This document shows, in pieces, positions 37,601 to 49,724 of a stretch of 64,000 bases of DNA. The notes beneath the pieces were generated by a model. It was not told the origin of the DNA and did not search any database. It saw nothing but the letters and a program-made list of their open reading frames with translations. Within the stretch, counting starts at the first letter, position 1; each line of letters opens with the position of its first letter. The DNA is taken from assembly GCA_032719365.1 (NCBI GenBank), contig CM064874.1, forward strand, positions 40,202,271 to 40,266,270, read 5' to 3'. Both the position numbers and the translations under genes were made by a program. Source of the DNA: Prinsepia uniflora. Its lineage: Eukaryota > Streptophyta > Magnoliopsida > Rosales > Rosaceae.

Positions 37601-40600
37601 ATTTCTGTAATAATTTGATGGTTTTCAATGATGACGGTTTTCAATAATGGTTTTCAGATGTTTTGGGCTATGACCCGGATGATATGGATTTTGATGGTTT
37701 TGGGCTGAGGCCCGGGATTTGAGAAAAGGAAATAATTTCGGTTTCATAAATGGTTTTTATTATCTCGGAAATGAAATGGTTTGTGAATGCATGCATTGGT
37801 TTTTAAATGGAGGGTATAAATGTAATTTCTTATAAACTGTTCTCTAAACGTATTATTTATTTTTGTCCACTCACAGTCTTTTCTATTTTTCAATACCCTC
37901 CAAGTTGTTGCGATGCAGGCTGTTGAGAGAGAGACGGAGACATCACACACATGATCCACATTAAAGCTGCGAACTCTGGCTAACCCAAGTTAGTTTTTAG
38001 TATGTTGACCTAAGATCCCTTGTCGGGCTTGCGTGTTCCACGGGGGTTGAACCAGCATTTAACCTTCGTGTCGCACGTGGGTTCGACGGGAGCATGACTT
38101 AGCCCTTAATCCCGGGGGATTGGGGGTGGGTTGTGTCATTTATACCCTTCACCTAAAAGCATGCATGCATTTGAAAACCATTTCTCATTGATTAAATCAT
38201 TAAGGCCTTAGCCCAAAACCATAAACTAAAGCATATGGGAACTCAGCACAAAACGAATCATATGGGACTCAACCCAAAACCGTTCAAGTGGGACTCAGCC
38301 CAAAACCAAATCCGTAGGGACTCCGCCCAAATCAAGTCACGTGGGTCTCATCCCCAAACCAATCTTCGTAAAACATCATACATATATATAACCCATCCTC
38401 GGCATCTCATATGCCCAATCAAGAACCTGTCACGATATATCTAAAGTATGCATACTACTCGGATCTCATCTCCGAGTCTACTCCCAGGATCTATGACCTC
38501 AGGGAGAGCCTGTCACCGGGCCCTGTCCGAGACTATCTCATAGCTCTCACTCATGGGATGTTCTCCTTCTTGGAGTCACTCATCCCAAGCAGTGGATCAT
38601 GACACTCCACGATCATCGACGTCTGGAGGAGACTATTCATACGAGAGGGTATATACATATAAGTAAAAACATTCCTTTCTTTCAAATCATATTTCAACTG
38701 GGTCTCATACCCGAACATCTCAACAAGATTCCTCAAATCCGATTCAAATCCAGATCTCACAGGGACTCAAGACCAAATCCATCTCAATAGGGTCTTAAAC
38801 CCAAATTCTCATTTCGTAAACCACAACTGGGATTCAAGCCCGATTTCACAATCCACTGGGCCTCTAACCCAATATCACAATCAACTGGGACTCATGCCCG
38901 ATATCACGATTCAATTGGGCCTCGAGCCCGATATCACAATCTACTGGGACTCGAGCCCGATATCTCAAATCAACTGGGCTTCAAGCCTGATATCATACAC
39001 CAATTGGGCCTCAAGCCCGATATCATAAATTAATTGGGTCTCAAGCCCGAGATCATATTTTCCAATCTGAAATAATTTTAGAAATCAAATCACTCGATAC
39101 CGAAAGCACGTATAAGAACCCGGCCAAAGCCCAAGGTATCACATAAAACACCAAACACCTCGAAATACGTGCAATCACACATTTTCCTCTGAAAAGGCCA
39201 AACGATTCATATTAAAATAACATGCACTCATGCCATTTAAAATTATGTTCATAAACTCATATAAAACATTTATGCATGCATCGAATTCATAAAATAAAGT
39301 CTACTCATAGATCGTCCAAGTTGCACCTCAATACGCTCGCCATAAGCCCTTCCTGGGCCAATCATCCTCACTGGGACTCCCGGACTTGTCCAAATCATAC
39401 TAAAGGGTTACTAACTACTTCAATAACCTATCATTAAAGCCCCCTAATTTTCTAGATTTTTTAACATATTTTAAAATGGACACTAAGCCTTCGGACACCC
39501 AAAACTACCCTGAAACCGTGTTCGATCGACTCGAAAATTGTCCTAAAACGTTCGTTACATTGAAAGGATGATTTCATATAATGAACTCATCCACAAATAG
39601 TGCCCCAAGCGCCCCCACGTACCTCCCAAAGGCCCTGCACGTGGTAGCCACGCGCCACTGCACTGTACATCTTCAAGCTCTAGCCGACCGATCCAAATGG
39701 TTTCCATTTCAGCCCTATATCTTCCTAATTTTTCTTCCTTTTTCTTCCTTCTTTCCACCAATCTTTCCTAATATATCCTAGGGATTGTTCTATGCAATTA
39801 AATTGAAGAAAACAATCCTAAAACCTATTGGTTCAATTCAACCATTTAAACCCAATCTTTCCTCCTACAGTTTGAGCACATCTAAGGGTTAAAACTAGCT
39901 CCTAAGGGTTCCATTAAGCTCCTAAGATGCATAAAAACATGTTTTAGGGTTCGATTTGAGCTTACCTGGCCAGAAACCGAATTCGGTGGCTAGCCATCGA
40001 AAATCCTCTCAACCGTCAGTCCGGGCTGCTCAGCCATCCTCAGCCACTGTTCCTGATCCCATACGACTCGTACAACCCCCACAACCACCATCCAATCATT
40101 AGAACCAATCCAAAACGTCCAAACCAAAAAATCCAAAATTTTAATATAAACGGGGTTTCGATTTTTACCTGTTTCCCGTGGGTTCCTCCACCACCTATGG
40201 CGGTCCTACGATTGACCAGCCAACATCATCTCCCCCCTCAGCCTCACTTTCTTGGCCTCACATTGATTCAAAGGGTTTGGGTTTGGTTTTGGGTTCATCG
40301 GGTTATTCGATCGAATGAAACAGAGAGGGAGAGTAGGTGCATGTATCTGTGTTAGGTGAGCAATGGATGGGTGACACTTGTCACTCATCCACTAGGGCTA
40401 AACTAAATATATGGGCCCCACTCAGGACAAAAGTCCACAAGTTTAGTAAAATGTGCCATAGTTCCTCGGAACTTCTGTGAACCGTAACCTTCCTATCGAA
40501 CGTCCGATTTCGACGTGCCGCCTGTCTACGGACTCATATCGACCCGATTTATGTAAAGGTCCTTATCCCTCATGCATCGGTCCTCTCAGGTTAAAAGTCA

Positions 40601-40734
40601 AATTTTGCCCTCGTCTAGGGTCAAAATCGTAATTTCATCCTGAACGTTCGATAATCCTCAGCTAATCCCCGATTAGCCTCACTAATCCATAATTAGTCTT
40701 AATTAATCCTTAAAATCAGGGATGGGTCATTACG
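34619..40734 (-). mobile_element. Gypsy LTR inserted in the 5' LTR, interrupted by a second solo LTR
   Basis: Plus-strand ends are TGACATGACCCG (34619) and GGGTCATTACG (40734), a slightly mutated TGTAATGACCC start on the minus strand. Without the inner insertion (34881-38143 with its duplication) it is about 2.85 kb, the usual size for this family. Flanks TATAA and CACAG do not match, so a target duplication is lost or a deletion occurred at one edge. A hairpin array with about ten GGGACTCAAGCCC-like units lies at 38235-39050. Confidence 0.8.
34881..38138 (+). mobile_element. Solo gypsy LTR, plus orientation, TSD TTTAT
   Basis: TTTAT flanks both sides (34876-34880 and 38139-38143). The LTR begins GGAAAAGACCCGTCC, a worn TGTAACGACCCGTCC, and ends GGGTTGTGTCA. 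It is 3258 bp long and inserted against the orientation of its host LTR. The module boundaries are sharp: CTGTGAGTGGAC at 36726 and GTCCACTCACAG at 37865. Inner TGCATGCAT palindromes are at about 36755 and 37788, with GAGTTTAAAGACTC hairpins between them at 37326-37556. Confidence 0.92.
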
Positions 40735-41416
40735 CACAGTCCCTAAGAATCAGATTTGATCATTAGAAACTTCCAACAAACCCACTAAACCTACTTCAAA
40801 AATTTAAACCTTAAAACGGTTTCGAGTTAACTTGTTGCGCGGGTTCCTCCACTGTCCACGATAGCCCTGCCTTGTTCCTCTTCATCTTCTGGTCTCTCAC
40901 TCACCTTCAGTCTCTCTCTCCCTCTCTGGTCTCAGCTGAAGAGGATGAAAATGGTTTTGGGGTGGGTTTGTATGGGTTTTGGGTTAGAGAGAAACAAAGG
41001 AGATGAAGATACATGATCTCAAAATATTTGGGGTAATGGTCCAATCAAATGAGTTACACTTGTCACTCATTAAGTAGTCCACCTAGATATTTTACCCAAT
41101 CCAAATAAGCCAACTGTCCAATTTCTAGGTATACGTGAATAGTCCCATTTTCCTTCCGTGAACCATAACTTTTCCGTCTGACATTCGATTTTGACGTGTC
41201 GTCTGTCTATGAACTTGTATTATCTTGATTTATGCAACGGTCCTCGGTCCTCGTGCATTTGACCTCCTGAGTTAAAAGTCAACATTTTACCCATTCTAGG
41301 GGCAAAGTCGTCATTTTACACCGACCGTCCTAAAAATCCTCGACTAATTCCCTATTAGTCGCGATAATCCTCAATTAGTCTTTAATTAATCTGTAGATTC
41401 AAGACGTGTCGTTTTA
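40735..41416 (-). repeat. 5' LTR of the nested gypsy element, first segment
   Basis: This is the upstream end of the LTR whose remainder is at 32347-34618. The minus strand starts TAAAACGACACG, a mutated TGTAACGACCCG. It matches the first 0.6 kb of the LTR at 42533 in inverse orientation, including the GTCGTCTGTC and CACTTGTCACTCAT blocks. Confidence 0.8.
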
Positions 41417-42532
41417 ACGCAATCCTTACAAAATGACTTGGGTGACGAAAGGGAAGTATCTAGAGCAAGGCTTAGGCGGGAGAGGACTTGGGAGGAAGAG
41501 TGACCCAAGTGATGGTACCAAGTGGAGGAAGTGGTGGCAAGAGCATGTGGAAGGAGAGGCTAGGGGAGAGGTGACAGTGGGAAAGGGTATAACCCGTCCT
41601 TCCATGAGCCCTAAAATAGAAAAGCACCAGTGAGCATATCATAGACATGATAGAGGTTAGTGGAAAACATAAACATTACATGATTGTCTCGTGTGAAACG
41701 AGCAATAGAAAGAAGATTATTCGTAAGGCAGGTATGCTAAAGACTTGGCGGAGTGGATAGAAGGAGTTCCTTACTGTAAGAAGAAAAGTACCCGTGTGGG
41801 AGATGGTCATCGTATCACAGTTGCCCATGTAGACATTGTGGGGGCCATGGTAGGGAGTCTCATTGTGAAGAAGCGTGTTGGGACCAGCCATATGGTGGGT
41901 AGCACCCGTGTCAAGGTACCAAACTTAATCAGGTAATGCAATTAGAGGAAGCACATGGGAGCCAGCGAAGGCTGGGTAGGAAGCAGGACCAAAGTATTTT
42001 GTGAGGGCAATGAGTAGCGGTGTGGTGGGAAGTGTGACATATGGGGCACCAGGCTGGAGCAGGTGCAATGAGGCCAGGAGAAGAGGTGGGCCATTCGGGT
42101 GGTGGGGCAGAGTGACGAGGCCAGTAAGATGGAAACAAGATGGGGTGATCAGAGAAAGGGAAATTAGGCTGGGAGTTGATCGCATGAGAGCGGTGGTAAC
42201 CACTACTAGTATGAGGGCGAGAGTTTGAACCACGACCGCGGTTAGAGTGGTAAGAGCGATGGTCGTGAGGGGAAGAAGAGATGGGGAATTTAGGGTCTTG
42301 AGCTTCGAAGGTAAGGATTCGAGATTGGAGGTCTATAAAGGATGGTAAGGGTGGGTGTTAGAGGAGGGTGGTACGAAGCATCAGGTATTCGGAGCCCAAG
42401 CCGCGAATCGTGGCAGTGACAAGGTATTTCGGTCCATTGGTTTGTTGATAAAGACAAGGGCATCAATAATGGATTTGGCATGGTGGAGATAGTCATCAAC
42501 AGATTGGTACCTTTGGACATGTTGTAACGACC
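41417..42532 (-). mobile_element. Ty1-copia retrotransposon 1, upstream part (gag, protease)
   Basis: On the minus strand the gag part has a DLQSRILTFEAQ-like helix and then a zinc knuckle, CPICHTSHHTATHC (CX2CX4HX4C), near 42035-42075. The protease region follows with an Asp-Thr-Gly-Ala-Thr-His-His box and VYMGN downstream. The sequence then runs into the integrase finger and stops at 41417, at the gypsy target duplication. Stops and frameshifts are present. The 5' LTR and start of gag are missing, cut by the LTR starting at 42533. It is the partner of 21880-25959. Confidence 0.88.
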
Positions 42533-45500
42533 CATCCCGAGTTTACGGTATTAATTAAGGACTAATTAAGGATTATCGTGACTAATCAGGTATTAGTCGA
42601 GGATTGTTCGGAAGGTTGGTGTAAAATGATGATTTTACCGTTGGGAATGGGTAAAAACTTCATTTTTGACCTAAGAGGTCAAATGCATGAGGATCGAGGA
42701 CTGTTACGTAGATCGGGATGTCACGAGTCCGTAGATAGGCGGCACGTCGAAATCGGACGTTCGACGGGAAAGTTTTAGTTCACGGAAGGAAATCGAGACT
42801 ATTCATGATTTACGAGACAATTGGACAATTTGTCTTTTGGTGGGCCAAATATTTATTTGCAGGACCAGCTGATGAGTGTCACTTGTCACGCATCCATTGA
42901 TCATTCCACCACATACATGCATACACTTTCCCTTCCCATTTTCATACACCCGAAACCCAAAACCATTCCCCTTTCCACTTCATTTCGGTGAGGGACCATA
43001 GAGAGACAAAGAGTGAGGCTGAGGGAGAGATTGAGGGGCTGAGATGAAGGTGGTAGACGGCGAAGCTCCGCGACGGTCGAAAAACCGGTAAATCCAAAAC
43101 CCCTTAGATTTGGATTTTTGATTTGGACGTTTGGGGATTCGTCTGATGCCTTGGACGTGTTCATTGAGCTCTTACGAGCATGTAGGAACAAAAATGAACG
43201 GCGGAGGGCTCTTGGACAGCCCTGGATGAATGTTCAAAGCTCTACCATGAGGATTCCATCCTGATAGGTATTTTCTAACCTCCTTCTTCTGATTTTAAAG
43301 CCATAGAACCCTTCTAGGAACCCAGACGATCATGTAGGACCAAACGGGGTTAAAATGGTTGAGTTCTGAAGGTAATGGAACCAGGTCGAGTCGCGAGTTT
43401 GGTTGACCTGCTATAGTGAAACGGGTGAGACCTGTCGAGAGGTTAAAGATGATGGTGTCAGCAGCGTGATGTCATTATGTGTCATATTTTCAATCCACGT
43501 GGCCAATAGGGTGCTACCACGTGGCATTTTTCAGAGCCCATTCAGCACTAACAGGTCAGACCACGTGGACCAATCGGGTAGTGCCACGTGGAAGGTTATC
43601 AAAGGTGTCAGAGGACATGTGGAGCAATCAGGTACTAACACGTGGCACTTTCAGACTTGACAACTATCAGATCTGACAGGTGTCAGACCTGTCAGGATGA
43701 CATAATGCTGACGACAGCGTTGACCGTTGATCGTTGGCCATTGACCGTTGACGTCAACGTTGACTTTGAACTTTGACTCATGTCTGGGGGCGCATGGGCA
43801 CCAATTTCGAGGTGGACCAGTTTTTTTTGAAAGGTTTCGACTCTCTGAACCCAATGGTGGTGGTTTCAGGTCGATCAGAGATCGTTTAATTGGTCAAATT
43901 GAGAGTTTTAGCCTAGGGATGCGTGTTCGGGACGCGTTGACTTTTTCGGGTGTTTTGAGGGTTCTTGATTAGGAATTGTCAAGGTTGGTAGTGACCCTTG
44001 AGTGTGTTTTGGACAGGTCCAGATGACCTGAAGAGTTTGGTTTATCCCAAGTAATGCTTACGGCGCAGCTTGCAGGCGCGCATCATGCACGGTCTGTGAG
44101 TGGACACTTGCTTTCTAAATTGATGCATGCATAAATGTTTTATATTTTTTATGAAAATGATTTGATATGCCTTGAGTGCATTTGATGGTAGTGTTTGGTA
44201 TTTCATATTTTAGTGGTTTTTCATGTATTTCGGGATTTTTGGTTTAAACGTGGTTTATGATGTTTTTGGCTTGAGACTCGTCTGGATATTGTGTTGACTA
44301 GCTGTGGAGTCAAACAGGGTTTTAAATGAAATAATTTTGGATTTTTATTTGATTTTGGTTTTGGAAATATTATTCCGGGCTTGAGGCCCATTGATTTATG
44401 AAATATCGGGCTGGATAACCAATTAATTTATGAAATCGAGATAGAGGCCCAATTGGTATTGGTATCGAGCTTGAGTTCCAGTTATAGTTCATGAAATGAG
44501 ATTCCGAGTTTGATACCCTATTGAGATGTGGACTTGGGCTGAGTCTGTAACGACCCGTCCCTAGTGTCGGGATTAAATATTAATTAATTATGGTTTAGAC
44601 TGACTAATCAGGATTAGTTGAAAGAAATCAGACAGAATGTGCAAAATGACTGTTTTGCCCCTAGCGTGGGTAAAATGTTGACTTTTGACCAAGGAGGTCT
44701 GATGGCCGAGAGCCGAGGACTGTTACATAGATCGACTCGATACGAATCCGTAGACAAGCGGCACGTCGAAATCGGAGGTCTGACGGAAAAGTTATGGTCA
44801 CGGGAGCAAAATCGGGAATTTACGACTCGGAATTCGAATATAATATTAATTTAATTATTTTGGGTAGATATTTTCTGCGGGGCCCTTAGATGAGTGACAA
44901 GTGTCACTCATCCCATTGGTGGGTAACCCTAAAATGTGGATCTTGTTTCTGATTGGTGACTTTTGGATTATTTAATTCATTCATTCATTAAAGAGAAAAC
45001 ACTCAATTCTCTCTCCCTTCCCCGCACATCAGCCATCATCTTGTTCACTTCCTTCTACTTCAAGCCCGAGCACCCCAAACCCCACGATTAACCCTCTAAG
45101 CCTCACCAATTGAGTGTAAAACCTTAATGAAGTTGATTAGGGAAGGTGAGACGGTCACGGTGGTGACCACGGTGGTGCACGACGTCGGAGGTATGCGTTT
45201 TTTCCTGAGGACTTTGCTTTAGATCGATAATGGCAAGTCACGTTAAATTAAGTGTTGTTCATTTTGGTGGATTGAGTGAACACAAGAGGGTTGCCAGGAA
45301 TCGTTTGGGACCGAGTTTGTGACCAGAGGCGATCTGTGGTGGCTGGAGACAAAGGACGATGAAGGACAATGTGTTCTTCGAATTAGGAGGTACGATCTAG
45401 CCTGGTTTTTCATGATTTGACACGGTAGATCAATAGAACACGATTAGACGATCATGTAAGTGAGAACCCCGTCGCAAATGGTTGATTATTGGCTAAGAAC

Positions 45501-47860
45501 CAGCAGACTCAGTCCATCGGTTCGGTTGAATCGGACCGAACCGGTGAACCGGTTTAGACCGGGTTTTCCCAAGGTAGATGACGACACTGTTCATGCGCGT
45601 GGGCTTCACGCGCAGCCGCTTGCGGCATGCGCGTGGGCTTCACGCGCAGCCGCTTGCGGCAGCGCGTGGGGGCGCGTGGAGAGTATTTTGGGACTAATGT
45701 TCAACACGACTTTTAATCTATTCGATGTAACGAACATTTTGGGACTGGTTTCGTGTCAATCAGACACTGTTTCAATATGTTTCGCGGTGTCCGAAGGTTT
45801 TAAATCGAGTTTAAAAATAGTTAAAAATTCGGACAAAATTACGGAGCTTTAATAGGAGGTTAATGAAGAGGTTAGTAAACCTCTAGTATGGTTTGGACAG
45901 GTGTGGAAGTCCCGGTGATAGTGATGGGGCCCCGGAGGGCTTTTGGCACGCGTATTGTGGCGGTAGCGTAGGACGATCTTTGAATGGACTTCGTTTTCTA
46001 AATTGTGATGCATGCATAACTATTTTATATGTTTTATCTACATGATTTCTATGATGATGATTGTGGCACTGGTGGATTATACGATTGCAAGTATTTCAAG
46101 GTAAATCCGTATTTACACGTATTTCGAGGTTTACGAGTTTATGCTATTGCTATGTGAATGTGAGTTGAATAATGATTCGGTGGAATGGTTTTGGTTTTGG
46201 AAAGATGAATTTGGGCATGATACCCATTTGAATTATGTGATCGGGCCATAGGCCTAGTTGGTTTACGAAATCGGGCTGAGACCCTTTTGAGTCATGTGAT
46301 CGGGTCGAGGGCCCAGTGGTTTACAAAATCGGGCATGAGGCCCAGTTGAGTTTTATAAATGTGATTTCGGGTCTGGGACCCTATATTTCATAAACGTGAT
46401 TTCGGGTCGGGGACCCTAAATGGATTTGTGATGTTTTATGAGATATTTCGGGCAGGGCCCATTGATATGTTTTGAAATGGCTTGTGAAACTGTTTTCCAT
46501 ATACCATCTTAATACGAGGATATGTGATGGTCTCCTCCAGGTGTCTAGGGCACTGAGGAAGTCACGGTATATTGCCTGCGAGGGGTCATTATACTAAGCT
46601 ACCGGACCGTATGGTGACTCAGGAGCAGGAATGATATGATTAGACGTTTAGGACGTCAGACATCTGGGATGTCAGAGATATTAACCTGGAGAGATCCCGG
46701 GTAGCACGCGTTGCTTATTACCGTGAGATATGACGTCTGGGACGCTAGGCATCTGGGATGCCGGAGATGGTTATGTGGTAATATGGACTCTTGGATCTAT
46801 GAAATGGTTTTTCGGTTGGATTTATGTTTTTGGATTTGGGTAGTGGCCCACTTGATTTTTGATTTACGGTTTTGGGCTAAGGCCATAATGGCTTATTTAA
46901 GTAAATGTTTTGATTACTGATTTTCGATGCATGCATACTTTTTAGTGAAGGGCATAAATATCTTTATAAAATGTGTTTATGAACTTGTTGAATTTCGTCT
47001 ACTCACAGTTCTGAATGGTTTTATTGCCCTTCAGGTTGATCATGGATGCGGGCTGTAGCAGAGACCAAGACATCACATTCCTCCACCGATTCTGGCGCGC
47101 TTTAGGAGCCCCGTATGGGCTGAGGTACGCATTATTCTTTGTCGGATACTTCATGTCATACGAGAGCATGACACATCCTACGTTGATCCTGAGGGGATTG
47201 GGATGGGTCGTGTCAGAGTCCCTAGAGTTTTGGATTTGGACCGGATTCGGGGAATCTTGTTGTGAAAACGGTTTGTGGAAACTATACCTCGGGTAGAGAA
47301 CCTATTAAAATGTTGTAAACTGGATTATGGTTTTACTATGGATTTCAACTGATTTTATTACGGTTTTTAAGTATACCATCCTTATGAGTAGATTGTCTCC
47401 TCCAGACGTCAGGGATGCTGGAATAGTCACAGCGCATTGATTGAGAGGGGCCACCCTACGGAGAGACCGCAGAGAGGCTCAGGTAGAGAGGCTTAGGATC
47501 AGGATTGCTATGGATTAGACATCTCGGATGTCATACCCTGGGCAGTGATTCGGGAAAGGCATACCTATATGGTACCGCCCGGATACTGGTGGACCCAGGG
47601 GCTTACTCAGACCTGAGACCCCCGAGCGGCATACGTAGCCTTAGAACCGTGACATGTACTCGATTAGGCATCGGGGATGCCAAGGATTGGTATATTGTTT
47701 TATGGATTTGGTTTTGGACTGTGACCCTACTGTGGAAATGGTTTGAATTAACAAATGTTTTTCATTGGTTTGATTTGAGAAGCATTTTTCACTGATTACG
47801 GCTTTGAAAGCATTTTTCCCATCATTTCATTTATTGAAAAAAAAAAACTAAATTCAAACA
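42533..47860 (+). mobile_element. Gypsy LTR, plus orientation, interrupted by a solo LTR
   Basis: It begins TGTAACGACCCATCCC at 42533, breaking copia 1. It is closely related in inverse orientation to the LTR at 32347/40735, including a run of CACGTGG words at 43495-43635 and the boundary CTGTGAGTGGAC at 44094. It is interrupted at 44546-47215 and continues 47221 to about 47860, where homology fades before the LTR end. No second duplication site can be seen. Confidence 0.8.
44546..47215 (+). mobile_element. Solo gypsy LTR with exact TSD GAGTC
   Basis: It starts TGTAACGACCCGTCCC and ends GGGATGGGTCGTGTCA. GAGTC flanks both sides (44541-44545 and 47216-47220). It is 2670 bp long, with the module boundary GTCTACTCACAG near 46997, TGCATGCAT at 46008 and 46928, and hairpins of the GGGCATGAGGCCC type between. 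A 35-bp GC-rich unit (GCGCGTGGGCTTCACGCGC core) is tandemly duplicated at about 45594-45663. Confidence 0.95.
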
Positions 47861-47900
47861 TCTGTTTTCTCTCAATACCAGAGACGCCTCACCCACAAAG

Positions 47901-48600
47901 TGTTAGAAAATTTAAATATTTATATTTAAATTCTAATGATGTGAATGGAAATTTAAAAAGAAAATGACTACATACAATATCTCTTATGGAAAGAATGTGT
48001 CTTTTATGGAAATGATGTATCTTTTATGGAAATGGTGTGTTTTTATTAAAAGATGTGTCTTTTATTAAGAGATGTGTCTTGTATTAAGAGATGTGTCTCT
48101 TATTAAGAGATGTATTCCTTATTAAAAGATGTATACTTTATTTAATAGATGTATCTCTTATTAAGATATGTGTCTCTCATGAAGAGATGTTAGCACATCT
48201 ATAAATAAAGTTGCCCACAATTCATTTCATTCATTCAAAAAACAAATAGTCAATCATTCAATATATTTGTGAAGATTGAATATTAGATCTAGAAAAATAT
48301 ATAGTTTTAGAATATTTCAAGAGAAAGTTTAAACACAGTTTGAGTTCACTATTCTTGTGGATTGAAGTGCTGCTTTCACAAGAAGCCAATCGTTGTATCC
48401 TGGGAGACATTTTCCAAGTAAAATCCTTGAGCACCGGTGAGGAGGCAATTTCGTCTTAAGAAAATAGAACTAAGTTCTAGACTCGATCACCTGTAAAGTG
48501 TCTCTTACTTTGATTTCTTGTGTATTTCATTTTGAATATAAAGTTTCGTTTTATTTTCATTTTTATGTGAATATAACAATTATCAATATTTTTAACAACA
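47901..48600 (+). repeat. 5' LTR of copia 2
   Basis: 700 bp. From about 47990 to 48190 it carries a tandem repeat of about 18 bp whose core, TCTTTTATTAAAAGA or TCTCTTATTAAGAGA, is an imperfect palindrome. A TATA box follows at 48198 (CTATAAATA). I could not identify a primer binding site after 48600. Confidence 0.92.
48197..48205 (+). promoter_or_regulatory. TATA box of copia 2 5' LTR
   Basis: ACATCTATAAATAAAG follows directly after the palindromic repeat. The 3' LTR has the matching CTATAAATAG near 53627. Confidence 0.7.
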
Positions 48601-48734
48601 ATCTTAAGACGAAATCTGTTTCTTTTTGGTAATTGCTATATTTGAGTTAGAGAATATTTAAATTTGTTTTAGTCCTGAAAATTTTTATTTTATTTATCTT
48701 AAATTGTGTGTTTTTCCTCTTTACTGAAGGAAAA

Positions 48735-49724
48735 ATGATGGCTAGTAATACTAGTGATGATGTTACTAGTAATGATGGTACTAGTAATAAGGGAAATCGT
48801 GTGGCTCATGCCCTAGCTGTGGTGATCCCTACTTCCTCTTCTCACGGAGAGAAACCAGAAAAGTTCAATGGAACGGAATTTAAGAGGTGGCAATAAAAGA
48901 TGTTGTTCTATTTTACCACTCTTAATTTGGCCAAGTTCTTGAAGAAAGATGCTCCTACAACTAGTTCTACTACATAAGCAGTAGCTGCTGCAGATGCGTG
49001 GTATTATTCAGACTTCCTATGCAAGAACTATATCCTCAATGGATTGGACAATTCTCTATGCAATGTATATGGTCCAATCAAAACTGCTAAGTCCTTGTGG
49101 GAGTCACTTGACAAGAAATACAAGATTGAAGATACTAGCATGAAGAAATTCTTGGTCGGTCAGTTTCTTGACTACAAGATGGTAGACTCCAAGACAGTTA
49201 TCAACCAAGTCCAAGAACTCCAATTTATTCTCCATGAGATTAAGGCAAAAAACATGGTTCTAAGTGAGACTTTCCAAGTGGCTGCTCTAATTGAAAAATT
49301 GCCACCTTCTTGGAAAGACTTCAAGAATTATCTCAAGCAAAAGCGCAAAGAGATGGGACTTGTGGATTTGATCGTGAGGCTGAGAATTGAGGAAGACAAC
49401 GGTGGTTCTGAAAAGAAAACCACTGGAAATTCCATGGTGGCTAAGGCACACGTTGTGGAAGATAGGCCAAAGAAAAAGAAAAAGAGGAAACATAGAGAAA
49501 GCTCTAGTCAATGGAACTCAAAGAAAATTGGAGATTTCAAAGGCAAATGCTTTAAGTGCAACAAGCCTGGACATAGGGCGGCAGACTGTCGTTCTAAAAA
49601 GGCTAAGGGCAATACCACAAAAGTACACATAACCGAGGAGGATAAGATCTCAAAGGATCTATCTGAGTTCAATCTCTCGGATGTGATCTCTGAAGTGAAC
49701 TTGGTAAACAATACTAAGGAATGA
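48735..49724 (+). pseudogene. copia 2 gag
   Basis: Gag packages element RNA into virus-like particles in the cytoplasm. The frame starts with ATG at 48735 and is stopped by TAA at 48894 and 48975. It then runs open to TGA at 49722. It shows the UBN2-type gag core (SLWESLDKKYKIEDTSMKKF, VQELQFILHEI, LIEKLPPSWKDFKNYL), a Lys-rich stretch, and a zinc knuckle CFKCNKPGHRAADC near 49554-49596. Codon 48894 probably was CAA (Gln). Apart from these stops it is well preserved. Confidence 0.92.

Larger units (their letters stand above)
25960..41416 (-). mobile_element. Decayed Ty3-gypsy element inserted in copia 1, itself holding nested LTRs
   Basis: Flanks are GCGCA (25955-25959) and ACGCA (41417-41421), a 5-bp target duplication with one change, lying in the copia integrase finger. 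The element reads on the minus strand. The 5' LTR is at 41416-32347, interrupted by another LTR at 34619-40734. A Met-tRNA primer site is at 32333-32343. The internal sequence is at 31548-32332 and 26528-28510, split by a solo LTR. A 3' LTR remnant is at 25960-26527. I recognise no coding domain in the roughly 2.8 kb of internal sequence, so it is non-autonomous or thoroughly decayed. Confidence 0.85.
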
